A stretch of DNA of 64,000 bases from Trema orientale (Eukaryota; Streptophyta; Magnoliopsida; Rosales; Cannabaceae): the NCBI GenBank assembly GCA_002914845.1, contig JXTC01000378.1, forward strand, positions 177,482 through 241,481, written 5' to 3'. The position numbers were made by a program, and so were the translations under genes. Shown here piece by piece: positions 12,963 to 27,324 of the stretch; the first letter of the stretch is position 1; each line of letters opens with the position of its first letter. The notes below the pieces were generated by a model that was not told where the DNA came from, made no database searches, and saw nothing but the letters and a program-made list of their open reading frames with translations.

Positions 12963-15900
12963 TCACCGGCGTTTGGATCTTCTACGTTTTCCAAGAAGTT
13001 TCAGCATGTTATCGGTGACATCAGGTGGGGAGTTATCATCTTCATCACGGATGTTGTCTGAAGTGTGAGTCAACCATGCCAATGCCTCTACTGCAGCATC
13101 TCTCTCGGCAAGCTGCTTGTTTCTCTTGGGTTTCCCAACAAATTGCATACCCTTGAACTCCACCAGTGCTCTGAACTCATTTGTTTTGAGGTGCTTGGTT
13201 TTGTATTTTGGAGGGGAGTGTCCTGCCCTCATCAACAGAGTCTGAAGCAAGCTCTTTGGATTTGTTCCGTCTTTTGTAAATCGACTGCTGTCATCAGTCT
13301 CCTTGGGTTTCTTGCTTTCCCGGCCAAATACAAATCTCCCTTCACATTGATCTCCGGATACGAGCTCTTGAGCTGCAAGCAAAAGGTACTTCCCTTCCTT
13401 GTGAATATCCACGTTGGGATATTGAAGCTGCACCATTGCAGAAATATGCCCGAATGAGCATTTATATTTTCTTTTAAAACCAGAGTGAAAACAGATTATT
13501 TAAAGAAACCTAACCCGCTATACTTATGCCACAAAGATTGGGTTATTATGTCCAATATACTAGATCTCCCATGTTACTAACACCATTGCAGGTTAGGTTT
13601 CACAGAAAAAATGCAGTAAACACTGTGGTATCTAATTATTCATTTTATCTTTCACCAATAATCCTGATGAACATAGTCAATTGTTTTTTTTAAAATAACA
13701 GTACTGCAAAAAAAACAAGCAAAAGCATTATTAACAATGACAAAGACTATCATTTGATTTCATTGAAGACCCAAAAAAAAATAAATTGACATAAAGCATA
13801 TCTACAAGAAAACAAGAAATTTCATCCCATAAAATACATTTTTACTCGCATATGTTTATTCATGCAAGTTGCCTTCCCTTAAAAGTGGACATACGTCCAA
13901 AACAGGACTATATCATACAATATAGATCACTGTAGACATATATTCATGTTCAATATGCAAAATGTAAGTATGACTGAAATTTATGAGATGTGATTTATGA
14001 ATGCAAGATAAAGAGGCACTGGAAGAAAGAAAAGAAGCAAGGTTGTATTGTCAATGGTTTTGTTAGCTCACCTTCCCTTGAATAAGGTTATTAAGTTCTT
14101 CCTTAAGCTTTAAATAGCAGTCGGCTAAACTAGGATCCATGAAAAAGTCAATATACCCATCCAACATTTTCAAATGCCCAGCCTGGAAGACAAATGAAAA
14201 TTAAAGCAAATTAGACTAATAAATTACCAGCAATTAGATTTCTTGAATATAATGTAGGTTTATATGCCAGTAGAAAAATCACCTGTTCCCCTTGACGTAA
14301 AGCACCACCGAAAAGGATCAGTATTGAATCAGATACACCAGTAGAATCGCGTATGAAAACAGTATTGACCTTTACTTTTTCCCCAAAGACTAACCATGGG
14401 TAAGGAATTGTTTGGTAACGTGCATTAACAGAATTCTGAAGCAAATCAAATACTAGTATCAATTAATTGCTAGCGAACCATTAGAATAAGTTGGTCAAAC
14501 TCCATTAATAGCAAAACCATGAATATGACAACAAGAAGCAAATCAAAGATTTCACTCAGAAGATCAAACTTTTAACAATCTCCAGGATGAAAATTCATGA
14601 TTTCACACAAAAAATGCAATGACATAACTAGAAGGCAATGAAGTTCTTGTTAATTAAACTAGACTTTTGACCTAGGATGTGCATGGAAGTACATGACAAA
14701 AGATTTTAATATATAGAAGCCTCATCTTGCAGATCTCAGAATGTACCTAAACATAGCTGTCAAATCTCACCTACGGAAAGGGAATGCAAGATTAAATTCA
14801 AGTTTCACTATCTAAATATATTAAACATTCTAGTAAGCCGTAAATCTTATTCAAACTATTTTCCTTCCTGAAAAATTGAAGTAGGAGGAAGTGAAAAATT
14901 TTACTGCAGAACTATCCCTATAAAGTCTCACAGTTATACTCTTTCCATGTCTGCTCTTCGCAAAAATATCTTCCTCATCTTTTCATTTCTCTTCTAATTA
15001 TTAATTAACATACTTTATCCCATTTTATATTTCTCTTGCTTTATTTTTTAGGGTTTACATCAACACTGCAGTGAAAATAAGCTTATCAAACTCCAAACAA
15101 TCTCAAGCCTGAATCGGGCAATACATAGAGATGAACCACATGTCAGAGAAAATGAGTTCACAAATGCCGTGGTCTTGTTCAGGGATTGGCACTCACCGCA
15201 TATAGTAAAACCTGACCATCATCCCTTGTTTTGAAAGACATGGATGTCTCTCGGTGCTGCACGGATGGTAAGAAAATAACAGAAGTCAACAAATTCTGAA
15301 TTCTAGAATTAGCAAAAATCAAAGTACATCTTCAAGCACGAGAACTTTACCACTACGGATGCTATGCCAGGAAACAGCCCAGAGCAAATTATTGCACGAA
15401 CTAATGATTGGTTGTGACTTAGTCGGTTATTATTGCTTGCGTCAACATCTATCAAGCCAGCATCTCTTAGAATGAAACTAAACTGCTTCCGTAAAGAATG
15501 GATAGCTTGAAGTGTTTGGGCTGAGAGGAAATTCCTCCAGCAATACTCGTATGCTGATCCTTCTCTTTCTGCATCTTTCCATCCTTCATATGCACGAACA
15601 AGAGCCATATGATCACTGTAATCCTTTGCAGAAAATCTAGACTTTGCCGTTCCTGCTAACTAAAATATAGGCAGACGGTAGTTAATGATGTTTCATCACA
15701 GTAGAGTAGTCCTTATAATTATATGGTTTTCATTAACATCCCCTTGAATTTTAATCCTTGTGGCTCTTTCAACATTAACATTGAATCTTAAGAGTACACT
15801 TTACAGCACTAGCAGCTAATATGTTGGATTCTGTACTTACATCTTTCTTGTCTTGAGGCAATAAGAAAGGATCCCTGACACTGAGGCCAGATACTATTGT

Positions 15901-18900
15901 AAGAACAGGATCAAAACAACGAAATACAGCACCCATGATCAACATTTTCCCTAGTTTAGGATCTACTGGAAGCACTGACAAAAACTTTCCTGAACAACAA
16001 GAAAGGACAAAAGCTAAGGTCTAAGTAATCATAAAAAAATAAAAAAATAAAAATTATCTAAACCAGATAATAAGCAACTCATTTTCTCATACAGGGTGTT
16101 AACAGACTAACCAAGATATGTTAAATTTTCATTCTCATCCAGTGCCCCAATCATCTTCAGAAAACCAATGGCATTTTGGACCTGCCAATCAATTTAATTC
16201 TCCGTATGAGCAATATACTAACTATTAACGATTAAATAATAGTTAAAAAACCCACTACATCCAAACATAAGAATATAGCAGAATGGATAATTAGCAGATG
16301 CCCATTTACAATAAATAAGCAACTGCAAACTCATTTATCTTTACATGAATGAAGTTCCTAAAATCTGAGTGCAGCAGAGAAAAAGTATAGAAGCTGAATG
16401 GGTTTTGGATTGGCGCAGTAAGTATCAGAGAAACAAGTATCCTAAATCAAACTCGTATAAATAATACAAAAAGATGTAACTGTTGCATTTTGTTTCTTGA
16501 GAGTAGCTTGCCATCAGACCTGACATAGCTAAAGAGCAATAATATTAACTAAGCAACATCACTTACAGCAAGTGGTTCTGGCGGTTGCAGAGCAGCTGAC
16601 AAGAACTCTCCTATACTTCCAACCTGCAAGCTTTTTATTTGCAAACAGAGAGAGTTTAAAGGAGTTCTCAGGAGTTCTGGAAGCTGATATTCTGCAAAAG
16701 CTTCATAAACACATTGCGGATAAAGGTGGTAACATTCGCCTGGCTGCACACGGCCAGCCCTACCCCTTCTCTGCAGCCAAGTACATTACAACATAAGATA
16801 AGAAAAAATTTGCCTGTACAAGTATAATATAAACTAACAACAGGAACCACAATAAAAGCTGCCAATGGCAACCTAATGGCTTCACATAGAGTGCGCCACC
16901 ATACTGCCAACTCCCAAATCCGTGCAACACTTCCTAAAAGTACTTGGGTCCAACTTCCAAGCAAACCTCTTGTAATCTAAGGTTAGTTTACTTTAAAATA
17001 TAATTAAAAATAAAAAAGGATAAAGATAGAATATAAATTACAAGGTAGGGGCAAGACACCCCTTACATCATATTGCAACAAAGAAACTCAATCCCTTGAG
17101 AAATTGGAAAACAACATAATCTTGAATTCTTTAGTATTCAGTAACCAGAAGGTCAACCAATAATTAACCCTATCCATAACTGATCAACTCTATCCTCCAA
17201 ATTGAATGTAAGGTTTTGCTGCATTATTTCAATAAGATATCAATGATTGAAGATTAAGAAGGTTCTAGTCGTTAAGCAAGGCAAAGATTGAGCTAGAGAC
17301 ACATGTAATACATAATCTAAGGGAAGTGGGACATCAGGCCTAGGGTAAAAACTTACTTGCCGAGCAGATGCTTGCGATATCCAGGAAGGTAGTAAACAAG
17401 GGGTATTATTCAAAGCATCATATGTCGTCTCTTTTGCCTTTCCACAATCAACCACAAAAACTATATCATTAATCGTAATGCTTGCCTCTGCCATATTTGT
17501 CGCGAGAATAACTTTACGAACATTAGGTGGTGGTTTCTCGAATATAAGTTTCTGCAGAAAATGACAACAGAGGAGAATGACTAATATGAGTAACTGTTGA
17601 ATGATATATCAGTTGAGCCTTTACAACAATTCATGAATACACAGGAAGTAGCATTGCCATCTTTAATTTGAATAATGATTCAACATTCATCATTCTTTAT
17701 GACATTCTTTACAAATGATGTCAAGTAAACAAAGAAAAGAAACAAACAAAAAAAAGGTATTTGAGTTGAAAACAGAGTAATCTGTCAAATTGTCCTAACT
17801 TTGGTTAGTTAAACACACTTGGGAAATCTCAAGCTAGTCTATGTCCTATTGCAGAGTCTTTTTAACACATAATATCACAAAATGACAAAATACAGGCTAC
17901 GTCAAGATCCTGCTCAATGACATCAACAATACATATGCTCAGCTCATTAGCAGCCTTCAAGGACAATGAACTGCACCACTTTTTATCAGGGGAATAAAAA
18001 TTGTACCGTTCAGATAATCTAAACCCAATTCCTGAGGTACTCAACCAACCTGTTCAGTAGTTGCCATTGAACCATGGCAAGTTAGAAGCAAAACTCTATT
18101 AGGATCACCCAAAAGGGGATGAGCTTTAAGTTGATCCCTCAAGCAGCTGATATCCTCCCACCCAGTCATGAACACTAAAACAGCACCTGGTCTCTCCTTT
18201 CGACAGATGTGGCATAAAACTGCCTCAATAAGATTGAATCCTATGCAATCAGGCACCCAAGATGCCAGAGAGTCGCGTGCCCTCGGGCTGTAATTCTCAA
18301 AGCTTGATTTATTAAGAGCATCCTGTGCAGCAGCAACAAGTTAAGTAAATCTCAGCAGCCTCATCAAAGAAAACTGCTTACCAATGCAGCTTCTTTATAT
18401 CAAGCTATATTATGTGAAAAACATACAACTGGAATACATATGCAGTCCTTTTAAATTTCTTTCTATCAAAATAACCAATAGACAGAACAACTTAAGCAAA
18501 GATGTTGAAAACGACAAAGCTATTGTTATTGCACCTCATTGTAAGTCCTAAAGAAAAGATAATTAAGATCAAGCAAGGTTTACTAATTCATGTGATCCCC
18601 TGTTGGTCCATTAAAGTATACTTTTGCCCAGGCAATCTCCAGGGTATGTAACCTGTCTCACACCATTTCAATTCAAATTGTATCTTCATCAACAAGAAGC
18701 TTATGATGCACAGAACTCAGACCATTTATGAATATACTGAACAAGAATCTTGATAGGTACCAAATACAACAGTAGGGTGATTGAGAAAGAAACAAGAGAA
18801 GAGAGTAGAGAAGAATAAGAATTTCTTTATTTCAAGATAACCTTGTTCACAACTATGGACATTCAAGAGGTCCACACTTCCCCACAAATGAGCTCAGCTC

Positions 18901-19353
18901 TATTATTCACAAGTACTGAACTGCCCCACACCCCTTCCTACTATCAACCATTTGTACCAATAAACCCACAATACAGGACAACAACCCAAAACAGAACAAC
19001 TATTCACCAACTCCCAATACTAACTAACTCCTTTAATACAACTAAAACAGTCCCACACAGTTTACTTAGCATGTCGTGCATAAGTAAACCTTATTGGAGG
19101 CTTATCAAAACTCAGTGAAGTATATTGGCTAAATAATTTCTTTCTTTAAAGCAAAATACTGCTTTTGCATTCTCACAAGACCCTATTTTAATTTTAGAAG
19201 TTCCAAATGACTGATCTGATTGGGTACCTTCCATCAGAAGTCACATGGCCAGCCAGTGTAACATATTCATGACAGCAGGGTACAAATTCAGGAAGGAAAT
19301 TAAGGGAGTGAGTGTAACATATTCACAACAGCAGGTTCAAATTCAGGAAGGAA

Positions 19354-19425
<72 letters not shown>

Positions 19426-22400
19426 AGCTATTGGATCCAAGAGCAACAACCTTGGATAACTTTATTGGCCCCACTTTAAGCCAAAGCTCTATGATGGGCC
19501 AAAATTGCTACATATCTTTTTGTCATATTCTCACTTTTCTTTTTTTCCTTTTTCTTTTTTTTTTTCAGGTGGAGGAGGGGAGAGAAAGAGAGAGAGAGAA
19601 ATGAAAAGTAAAATGCAGGGGATGGTAATAATTCTCTGCAAGAAAGGTTTACAGGAAGAACTACCAACTTTAGGGCACTGTAGTATTTTAATTGAAATGA
19701 ATGGTCCATAAACTGGACAAAGTATTCAGGATTAAAAAAAGACAAAATAATAATGAAGAAAAGAGGCAAGAATCAACTGATTATGTTTTTTACGAACTCA
19801 AATACTATACAATCACACCATTTAGATTGTTTAACACACCTCAACAAGAGCAGTGATCTTGTTTTTCCTTTTCCGTGGAACTAGCTGCTTTTGTGTTTTC
19901 CACATTTTCTCTTGGCCATAATCATCAATTTGGTTGAATGAAGAGAGCTTATATCCAGTCATTTCCAGTACATCTTCAAGAAAGTGTGCTTGTACTGGAT
20001 AAGTAAAGCCCTGAATAAAACTGTCAATACTTTTTAAAGAAAATAGAATCTATTTAAAACAACAACAATAACAGAATTGCAAAAGACATGAATTTTCTTA
20101 CCTTATTTTGATCTGTTTTCAATAGCACATACAAAATATAGCTTTTATTATCATTTTAACTGTATATGCATGTATGTATCTTTTCATTAAAGATACCCAC
20201 ACACAAACACACACATTTATGTCACGTATAATATACTAAATGTAACCAGCACTTCCGCTGCAACGCAAGGGGCTCAAAAACTAATTAAACACGCCCATCA
20301 TTAAAGTTTTATCAGATAACTTGAATAGTAAGAGTTCAGGACCACAAGCATACAGCTCGCCAGAACAAATTGAACAGAAAAATGAACTACTGCTCTTAAA
20401 GTCCTTTCTTTATAATTTTGCAGGGTCTTATAAAGTTGTCACATAAAGACCTTAGATACAGTGATGAACTTGAAAAAAGAAAATTAATAATATATGTTAA
20501 GACAGCTCTTAAGTGGTTTCCTGCAGATGGTATAGTTGAACTCTTGTTGCACAACCTTCAAAATTCAGAGGTGCACCAGAAAGTGTTATAAATGTTGACT
20601 TTCCTAATTCTTTCTGGTTGTAGTTTTATTTTTTGTTGACTAATTGTGTACAGACTGTACATTATTGATCAGATTGTATCCCCAGAAATCAGCTCTTTAC
20701 AAAGAGAATTGTAGCACAGTCTCCCTTTATTGTCCACATGAAACAAACAAATACAGAGAATAGGTACTAAAAATTAAAAACAGCTAACGTTCACTGTTCA
20801 CATTTCACAAACTCTATATAGATTGGAACATTAAGATCTAAGTAAAAAATAGGACAGGAAAAATATTGAGGTTTTAGCTTACAGGAATATGAATTGTTGG
20901 CGCCCCTTCAAAATAACTAGAAAATAAATCAGCATTTAGTGTGGCACTCATTAAAACTAATCGCAGATCTCGACGGCGTGGAAGCAAATCCTTCAACACA
21001 ATCAATAGGAAGTCTGTACAAGTTTTGCAGAATAAAAAAGTTAGAACTACGAGAAGCTGCTTTAGCAAAACTAGCCACTGAAATGAAAATTTTCAGGAAA
21101 CACACCTTCGTTCATTCCTCGCTCATGAATTTCATCAACAAAAACATGGGTTATACCATTTAGGTTGCGATCACTCAGCAAACGTCGAAGTAAAATACCA
21201 CTTGTACAGAACAGCAAGTGGGTGTTTTTTCCTTTCATTCCCTCTAATCGAACTTTATAGCCAACCTACCAAAAAATATCTGTTGTGGTATGGCATCATG
21301 CATAAAGAAGCTTTCAATTTGAAATGCTACTCATGTTTTTCTTCAAACTTAAAAAAATAATAATAATTAAAAGGAAAAAAGAAGTTTTCATTTGAAAGAG
21401 TTTTTTCTTTCTTCTTTTTTTTTTTTTCTTTTTCTCTTTCTTTTTTTTTGGCAACATAAAGGACCGAGATTTTGTAGCTTCTTGAGTCTTTGAGGGAGAC
21501 ATGACTCACTGTTTCACCAAGGGGCTCTCCTCTCTCTGTAGACACTCTTTCTGCAACTGCCATAGCAGATATTCTTCGAGGCTGCGTACAGATGATGCTA
21601 CAGAATGCTCCTCGTCCAGATTCAATCTCTGACTCCAACACATATTGAGGAAGTTGAGTGGTCTTCCCACATCCAGTCTCCCCAGATATTACTATCACCT
21701 ATCATTGAAAGATTTAATTGAGAATGTGATGGAGAATGTAAGCTCACTTAACTTATTGGATTCAGAAATCAGTTTTTAAAATATTCTAATAATTATTAAA
21801 TCGAACCAATTACTTTTTTTTTTTTTTTTTATATTTGACCTCCCGTTGAACGCTACATCCTTTGGGAGGCAGGAAACTCTAGCATAATAATTACTTTAAT
21901 TAATTTAATAATAACAAAGGACCAATTACGTTTAAATTAAATGCACTATTCTATCACAAGATTCAGAGTAAAACATAGTCAAAACAAAGTATTGTTTGAA
22001 ATGGGGCACTGGAAGAAACACTTCCACATTGTGCACTATATACTGAATTCTAAAGAAGCCATATTTCCACAAATACACAAAATTCTCTATACGATAGCTT
22101 GGACCAACCTAACAGTGGACTATGATGAACACAGGACCAAGATGAACACAGGACCAAGAATTCATCAATTACCCTCCCCCAAAAAATTGTGATAATAACA
22201 ATAATGATAATGATCATGAAAACAGTAATAATACTATAAGTACACAAATCCATAAGCACATACTTTAGAAACACACAAATATTCATGCATAGATGAAATG
22301 GGGGAACAAGATCTGGAGCTGAATTATGTAAACCTGGTTTTGTGCAATTGCTCGAAGCAACCTATCCTTCTCCCTGAAAGCTGGCAGCGATTTTCGAAAT

Positions 22401-24554
22401 TCCAGCATCTTCTTGCCTTCCGGTGATTCCTTTAAAAAAGAGACAATGCATTTAGAAAATGAGAGCAGATAATAGCCTAAATATTACTAAGCTCCTCTAC
22501 TTTACGCAAGATTAATAGAATCTTTGATAGCATTAGCAGAAAAAGCTAGGTCACTAAGAAACATGCATGATGATGCTTTTTAGTTCTAAGGGCCAAGGAA
22601 AGACTTCATTTAATCTAGAACCAACAAAAACTTGCCCCTTAAAGAACAGCAAGTTTTATGGACTAACTCAAGTTTCAGCCAGTCATTATATATTTCCATT
22701 TTAGTCGAAAATATTAGCAAACCAGTAATTATTCCTGAAAAATGTCAAATTAGAGATTGATTAATGTCTTTACTTTTCAACTTCTTGGCTATTAAGACAC
22801 ACTTCCAGAATAAGAGTCAGCAATAAACACAACCAAAAGTTTCGGCCATTAAAGGACACTAAAAAGTTGATGCATGACCTATGACCCCAGTCTAGGACTA
22901 CAGGTAGTCCCACAAGCTAGACGCTAAGAGCTAGAGTCAGTATGTCTCACACAATAAAATATCTGACATTAAGTCATTTAATATTTTGACTTAATTTTTC
23001 AGAAGTAACCTGGAAAAATGGAACACTCATCACTGGCACCCAATAAACAGTGTTAGAAGGACCAGTCAACTAGACCAAAGCAATATTTATCATCCACTTA
23101 CATAAAAGAGACCTGAGGAGGAGCAAATTAGAATTTCCTCAAAATACTAGTTCATTTGTAAAGTGTTTTATATATTTCTTGAGCTTCCTGATTCTCATAC
23201 AACAGGGGTAATTTCAACACGGACAAAGAAGAGAATATAGTAGCTAATTTATCCCATATGTCACGAAGTAATATGTGTATTTGACACCATAAGAAAGTTT
23301 GTTTATGTTAAACAATTGTAATGAACTATACCATCCAGGCTCTCTGCATATTCCGCATTCGCAAGCTCCTCCTCTGAAGAACCTTTTCCATGACGGAACG
23401 ATCCAGGAAAGAGTCAGCATTCTCATCCAGGTTCGTATCTTCAACCTGATTAATAGACTTATCATCACCCGAACTGTTAGTGACCAACTCACTTCGATCT
23501 AGGTGCTCCTGCAGTAAACCCTCTACCCTTCTTTGCAAACCTAGTGGTATAACCACCTGCAAGAGTGGTGCAACAAATTTTCAACTCTCCATAATACTAG
23601 TCTCGAAAAACATAATCAGAAGTCCCAAAGAAATTATTACCTCCCTTTGCGGCCGCTTATCATCCAAATCTGGCCTGTAGTTAGGAAGAGGAACCTTGCT
23701 GGCAACCACCACTTTCCCATACAATTCACTAGGAATGCAAAGAACAGGATATTAGTTGAACTATTTCTACTTGTGTACAACTGATGATACAGAAAAAATA
23801 GGTAACCAAAGTCATGACAAGGCCGACGACAATGATGATCGTCAATAGTCCTCCACCTATAAAGTCCCATCCTTTTGGCAAGGTTAGATATCTGCTCATA
23901 GTCCCTTCTGTCTCTCTTATCTCTAGAAACAATCTCTTGGTCCTTTTCGTTTCGCAATAGCAGGCTGAGTTTCCATTTCCATTCATCGATGTTTGCAACT
24001 GAAGATGATGCCTATAAAATCAAAAGTATTGACTTAGAACCATATACATAAACCTTCTAAGCCTTATATACATACATACATACACACACATATAGCTATA
24101 CAATAAATTATCCTGGGGACTTTGGAAAGCAAATGACCCCATTTCCTCTCATAGAAACCAATAGAATAACAAGCACTTGAGACTTCCACAGCCATTATCA
24201 AAATAAGTAGAGTTCCTCAACTCCATTAAATTCCCCCTATTTTCCGTCGAATTTTCTCAGCAGCCAAACAAAGCATAATAATAACCAATTGCAGCGCATA
24301 ATTAGAAATAAAATAAAATCGAAAACCGAGAGAGAAACGAGAAAAGCAACCTGGTGGTTCTCAAAATCGCAGTCGTACTCGTCGTCGGAGAACTGCTCGG
24401 CGGCGTAACCGCAAAAGCCACGCTTTGGGATACGAAACCTGCCATGAGAAATGGCGGAAGAAGAAGACAGAGAGAGAAGGCGAGAGTGTTTGTTGTTTGA
24501 GAAGGATTTGGCGCGTTGAACGAGAAAACCTATGGCTGCCTTGGAGTTGTGCAT
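12963..24554 (-). CDS. DExH3: DExH-box ATP-dependent RNA helicase (DExH3/DExH5 type), 19 exons
   Basis: This is a DEAH/RHA-family RNA helicase. Exons in reading order: 24554-24351, 24011-23857, 23728-23641, 23556-23332, 22429-22334, 21698-21510, 21265-21106, 21013-20883, 20010-19840, 18322-18050, 17551-17357, 16770-16567, 16181-16112, 15989-15841, 15659-15351, 15256-15197, 14435-14283, 14182-14072, 13427-12963. All are GT-AG and total 3408 nt (1135 aa), near the length of the Arabidopsis protein. Visible in order: an Arg/Ser-rich N-terminus that could target an organelle; GETGCGKTT (Walker A, about residue 262); DEIH (about 363); SATL; the C-terminal helicase signature RRGRAGR; winged-helix/ratchet and OB-like regions ([24 protein letters not shown]); then a double-stranded RNA-binding domain (about 1040-1105) with a basic tail. 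The Arabidopsis orthologue lies next to NOL, as here. DExH3 versus DExH5 is decided mainly by synteny. Confidence 0.93.
18720..19130 (-). mobile_element. LTR-like fragment in helicase intron 9
   Basis: Read on the minus strand, this intronic segment has a TTAGTTAGTATTGGGAG-type stretch, an AATAAAG polyadenylation-like signal near 18830, and a CT-rich leader (about 18785-18815). A TTTGGTACC phrase follows at about 18760, placed where plant Copia elements carry a primer-binding site. There is no coding sequence and only one end is suggestive. It may equally be unique intron DNA. Confidence 0.25.
19254..19425. repeat. 57-bp tandem duplication followed by poly-G39 and (GA)n
   Basis: Two copies of a segment starting AGTGTAACATATTCA and ending GGAAGGAAATT (19254-19310 and 19311-19356) are followed by 39 consecutive G residues (19357-19395). 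A GA microsatellite then runs to about 19422. The block lies in intron 9 of the helicase gene, so the pre-mRNA carries poly-C here. The exact G count is likely unreliable because such runs are hard to sequence. Confidence 0.85.
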
Positions 24555-24671
24555 TCTAACACAGAATCACTACCAAATGTGACACACAGAAGAAGAACCG
24601 GTATATATACAACACAGGCAGTGTCAAGTGCCCACTCTAGTATCCCCACTTTTTTTTTTTTTTTTACAGAC

Positions 24672-25740
24672 TCGCAATTTGAATTACGTAATTATTGCAA
24701 GAATGACTATATTTTGTCACGTACGGTTAATTATTTAATAAAAATAAATCATTACAAAAAATACAATTTAGTGAGTACAGTAAAAAAATAAGATTTTGAA
24801 TTTTTAATTTACACAGTAGACTACTAAGACTTATGTAATTATTGCAATAATGACTATCTTTTTCACAAACGATTAAAATTTTAGTAGAACTGAATCATAT
24901 GTGAAACACACAGATTACTAACTATAGCTGAAAATGAGATTTTGATTCATAGAAATAAATAATGTCAAATTATATGTTTTATCTATGACTATTTTCGGTT
25001 AAAAAACTAATAGTTTGAAACAAATAGGTCATTGTTGTAACAGTTGCATAATTTAGCGGTCATTATTGTGTAAGTTAAAAATTCGGAAGACAAAGTGATA
25101 CAATAAGTATAATTCATGGGTTATTATTATAATTGACCCTAGTATGAAAAGAAGAATAGGATAAAAGAAGATAAATGTTAGGATCCTGCCCTTTTTTCTT
25201 TTAAGGTTTATTACATTTATAGTTCTCGAATTATACACATTGTAGCACTTTGGTCCCCTGAATTTTCAACTTATACAATAATTACCTCAAAAATATGTAG
25301 TTGCAACAGTAACCCTATTGTCAAAAACTGTTAAATATTTGATAAAAATAAGTTATTACAAAGTACACAATTTGGTAATTGTAGTCAAGAATAAGACTCT
25401 GAATTTTTAACGTATACAACAGACTACCAAGACTTATGCAACTATTGTAGCACTGACCATTTTTTTTTACAAATTTTTGAATTTTTAACAAAAATGAGTC
25501 ATGTGCAAGGCATACAATTTAGTAACTATAGTTGAAAACAAAATTCTGACTCATAGAAATAAATAATATCCAATTATACGTTTTGTTCATGACTATTTTA
25601 GGTTAAAAACTAACAATTTACGACAAAAAAGTTATTGATATAACAATTACATAATTCATGGGTCATCACTATGTAAGTTGAAAGTTCGAATGCCAAAGTG
25701 GCACCATGAGTATAATTTAAGAGCCATTATTATTATTAAC
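24672..25740. repeat. Diverged direct duplication with a period of about 600 bp
   Basis: Copy A (about 24672-25140) and copy B (about 25270-25740) share, in the same order, AATAAAAATAA followed by ATTACAAA, AATTTTTAA, GACTTATG, CATAGAAATAAATAAT, TGACTATTTT, and AATTCATGGGT near the end. Each copy also looks internally duplicated, with two related halves of about 150-170 bp. There is no coding potential. The repeat abuts the helicase promoter side and could be a decayed satellite-like array or an old transposon remnant. Confidence 0.65.
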
Positions 25741-27184
25741 CCTTTTCTTTTAAATATAAAAAATAGGGACTGATATTATTGACGAGATAAAATAGTATCA
25801 TCTTAATATTTACAGCCACGTACACCAATCCCTAATTAAATCGAAAAGGAAAGATAAATATTTGAAATATTTAGCCCTATTCGGTCTACGAGACTAAGAT
25901 TAGTATAAATTATTTATCCTACTTCATGTTTGATGTGAATTTAAAATTGAGATAAATAGTCTATACCCAAAAATTAATCATATTTATATGGGTTAACAAA
26001 TCTCATACTAAAGCATAGGATTAATAATCTAAATCTTCGTTATTAGTGGGACATATAAGAATTGTATACTCCAATGCTGGTTAATTCCACTAGCATTGAA
26101 GGGTGTCATATTCTTCCCTAAATTAAGAAAAAGAAAAGTATCGTGGCATATTGACAGATCTGGAAATCAAAGCCTAAAGGCGTTGAGCAATAAATTAAGT
26201 TCTTTCGTCTGAAAATTGATCTTTCAAAAAGTCTATCTATTAGGATGCTTATGAAATTAAAGCAAGCATAACCCCCAATCAGTCGAAAATGGAGTTCGAT
26301 AAAAAGAAAAACCAACTATTGGGTTGTTTTTTTTTGTTTATTTCATATGCAGATTTTTATTTTATTTTATTTTTTTGTTTTTGGGGGATAGTCTTTCATT
26401 TTCATGTTGCCCATTTTAGATTTTGATTTGAAGGAAAACAAACCTAGATCATACTCATTTCTCGATAAGAAAAATTAGTGGGTTTTTCTTGGACTTGTCG
26501 CTTCTTTTACATGCAACTTTATTATCTAATTTTTTATTTAAAAAAATTTGCTGCTTTAATGTCTTTGTTAAAATAGAGCATTCATGAACGAAGATTATTT
26601 ATAATGACATTAACAAATATATACTCATTTATTTGAAAATAGTTCATTCTTGGAATACTTTTTTGTTTTTGCGAAGCCTAACTAGACTTGGATAATTTTG
26701 AGTCCTCTATTTCTGAACTACGAAGGCGTGAAGGATGGATGGGGGTAAGGAGCAATAGGTAGGATTTTGTTTTTCCTACTTTTATACAAAAACAATAAAC
26801 GAGACAATAGAGGAAAGAATATAAAGGATGGTAAGTGAGAAGTTTTTTTAATGAGGTATCGACATATTAATGGAGAATATCAAATGTATAAAGCTTCCCT
26901 AAATTAAAAACGAGCTAAAAATCTTAACCTTTGGTGGAATAAAAGCTTTCGATACATAAGAAAAAGATTGGAAAGGCAGACAACCTTCAATCTTAGTTAA
27001 TTCGTTTAATAGAGACTCACAAGACAACATTTTGGACCCAACCAACTTCAAAACATTTTGGCCTAATTCAGCAAAATGATCAAGTTTGAAACCCATTCTA
27101 ACTCCAACTCATTCAAGTTCCTGGTAAATCTCAAATTCTATAAGTAATCCCCACTCTTGATAAAAAATTTTATTGATCTTACGA

Positions 27185-27324
27185 AATAATGTGGCATTTG
27201 AATGGAAGTAATGGGCATTGGAATGCAATTGTCATTCTGAAAATGGGTTGATTCAATAATGTGACATTTGGATGGAAGTAACGGGTATTGGAATGCAAGT
27301 GTCATTCTGAAAATAGATTGATTC
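27185..27324. repeat. 70-bp tandem duplication (two copies)
   Basis: Copy 1 (27185-27254) and copy 2 (27255-27324) both start with AATAATGTG and contain GGAATGCAA and GTCATTCTGAAAAT. They differ at only a handful of positions over most of the unit. The repeat is non-coding. Confidence 0.85.

Noticed and set aside
19311..19356. GGTTCAAATTC resembling a tRNA/SINE B box
   Set aside because: No A box at the right distance and no cloverleaf; the phrase is part of a short tandem duplication.
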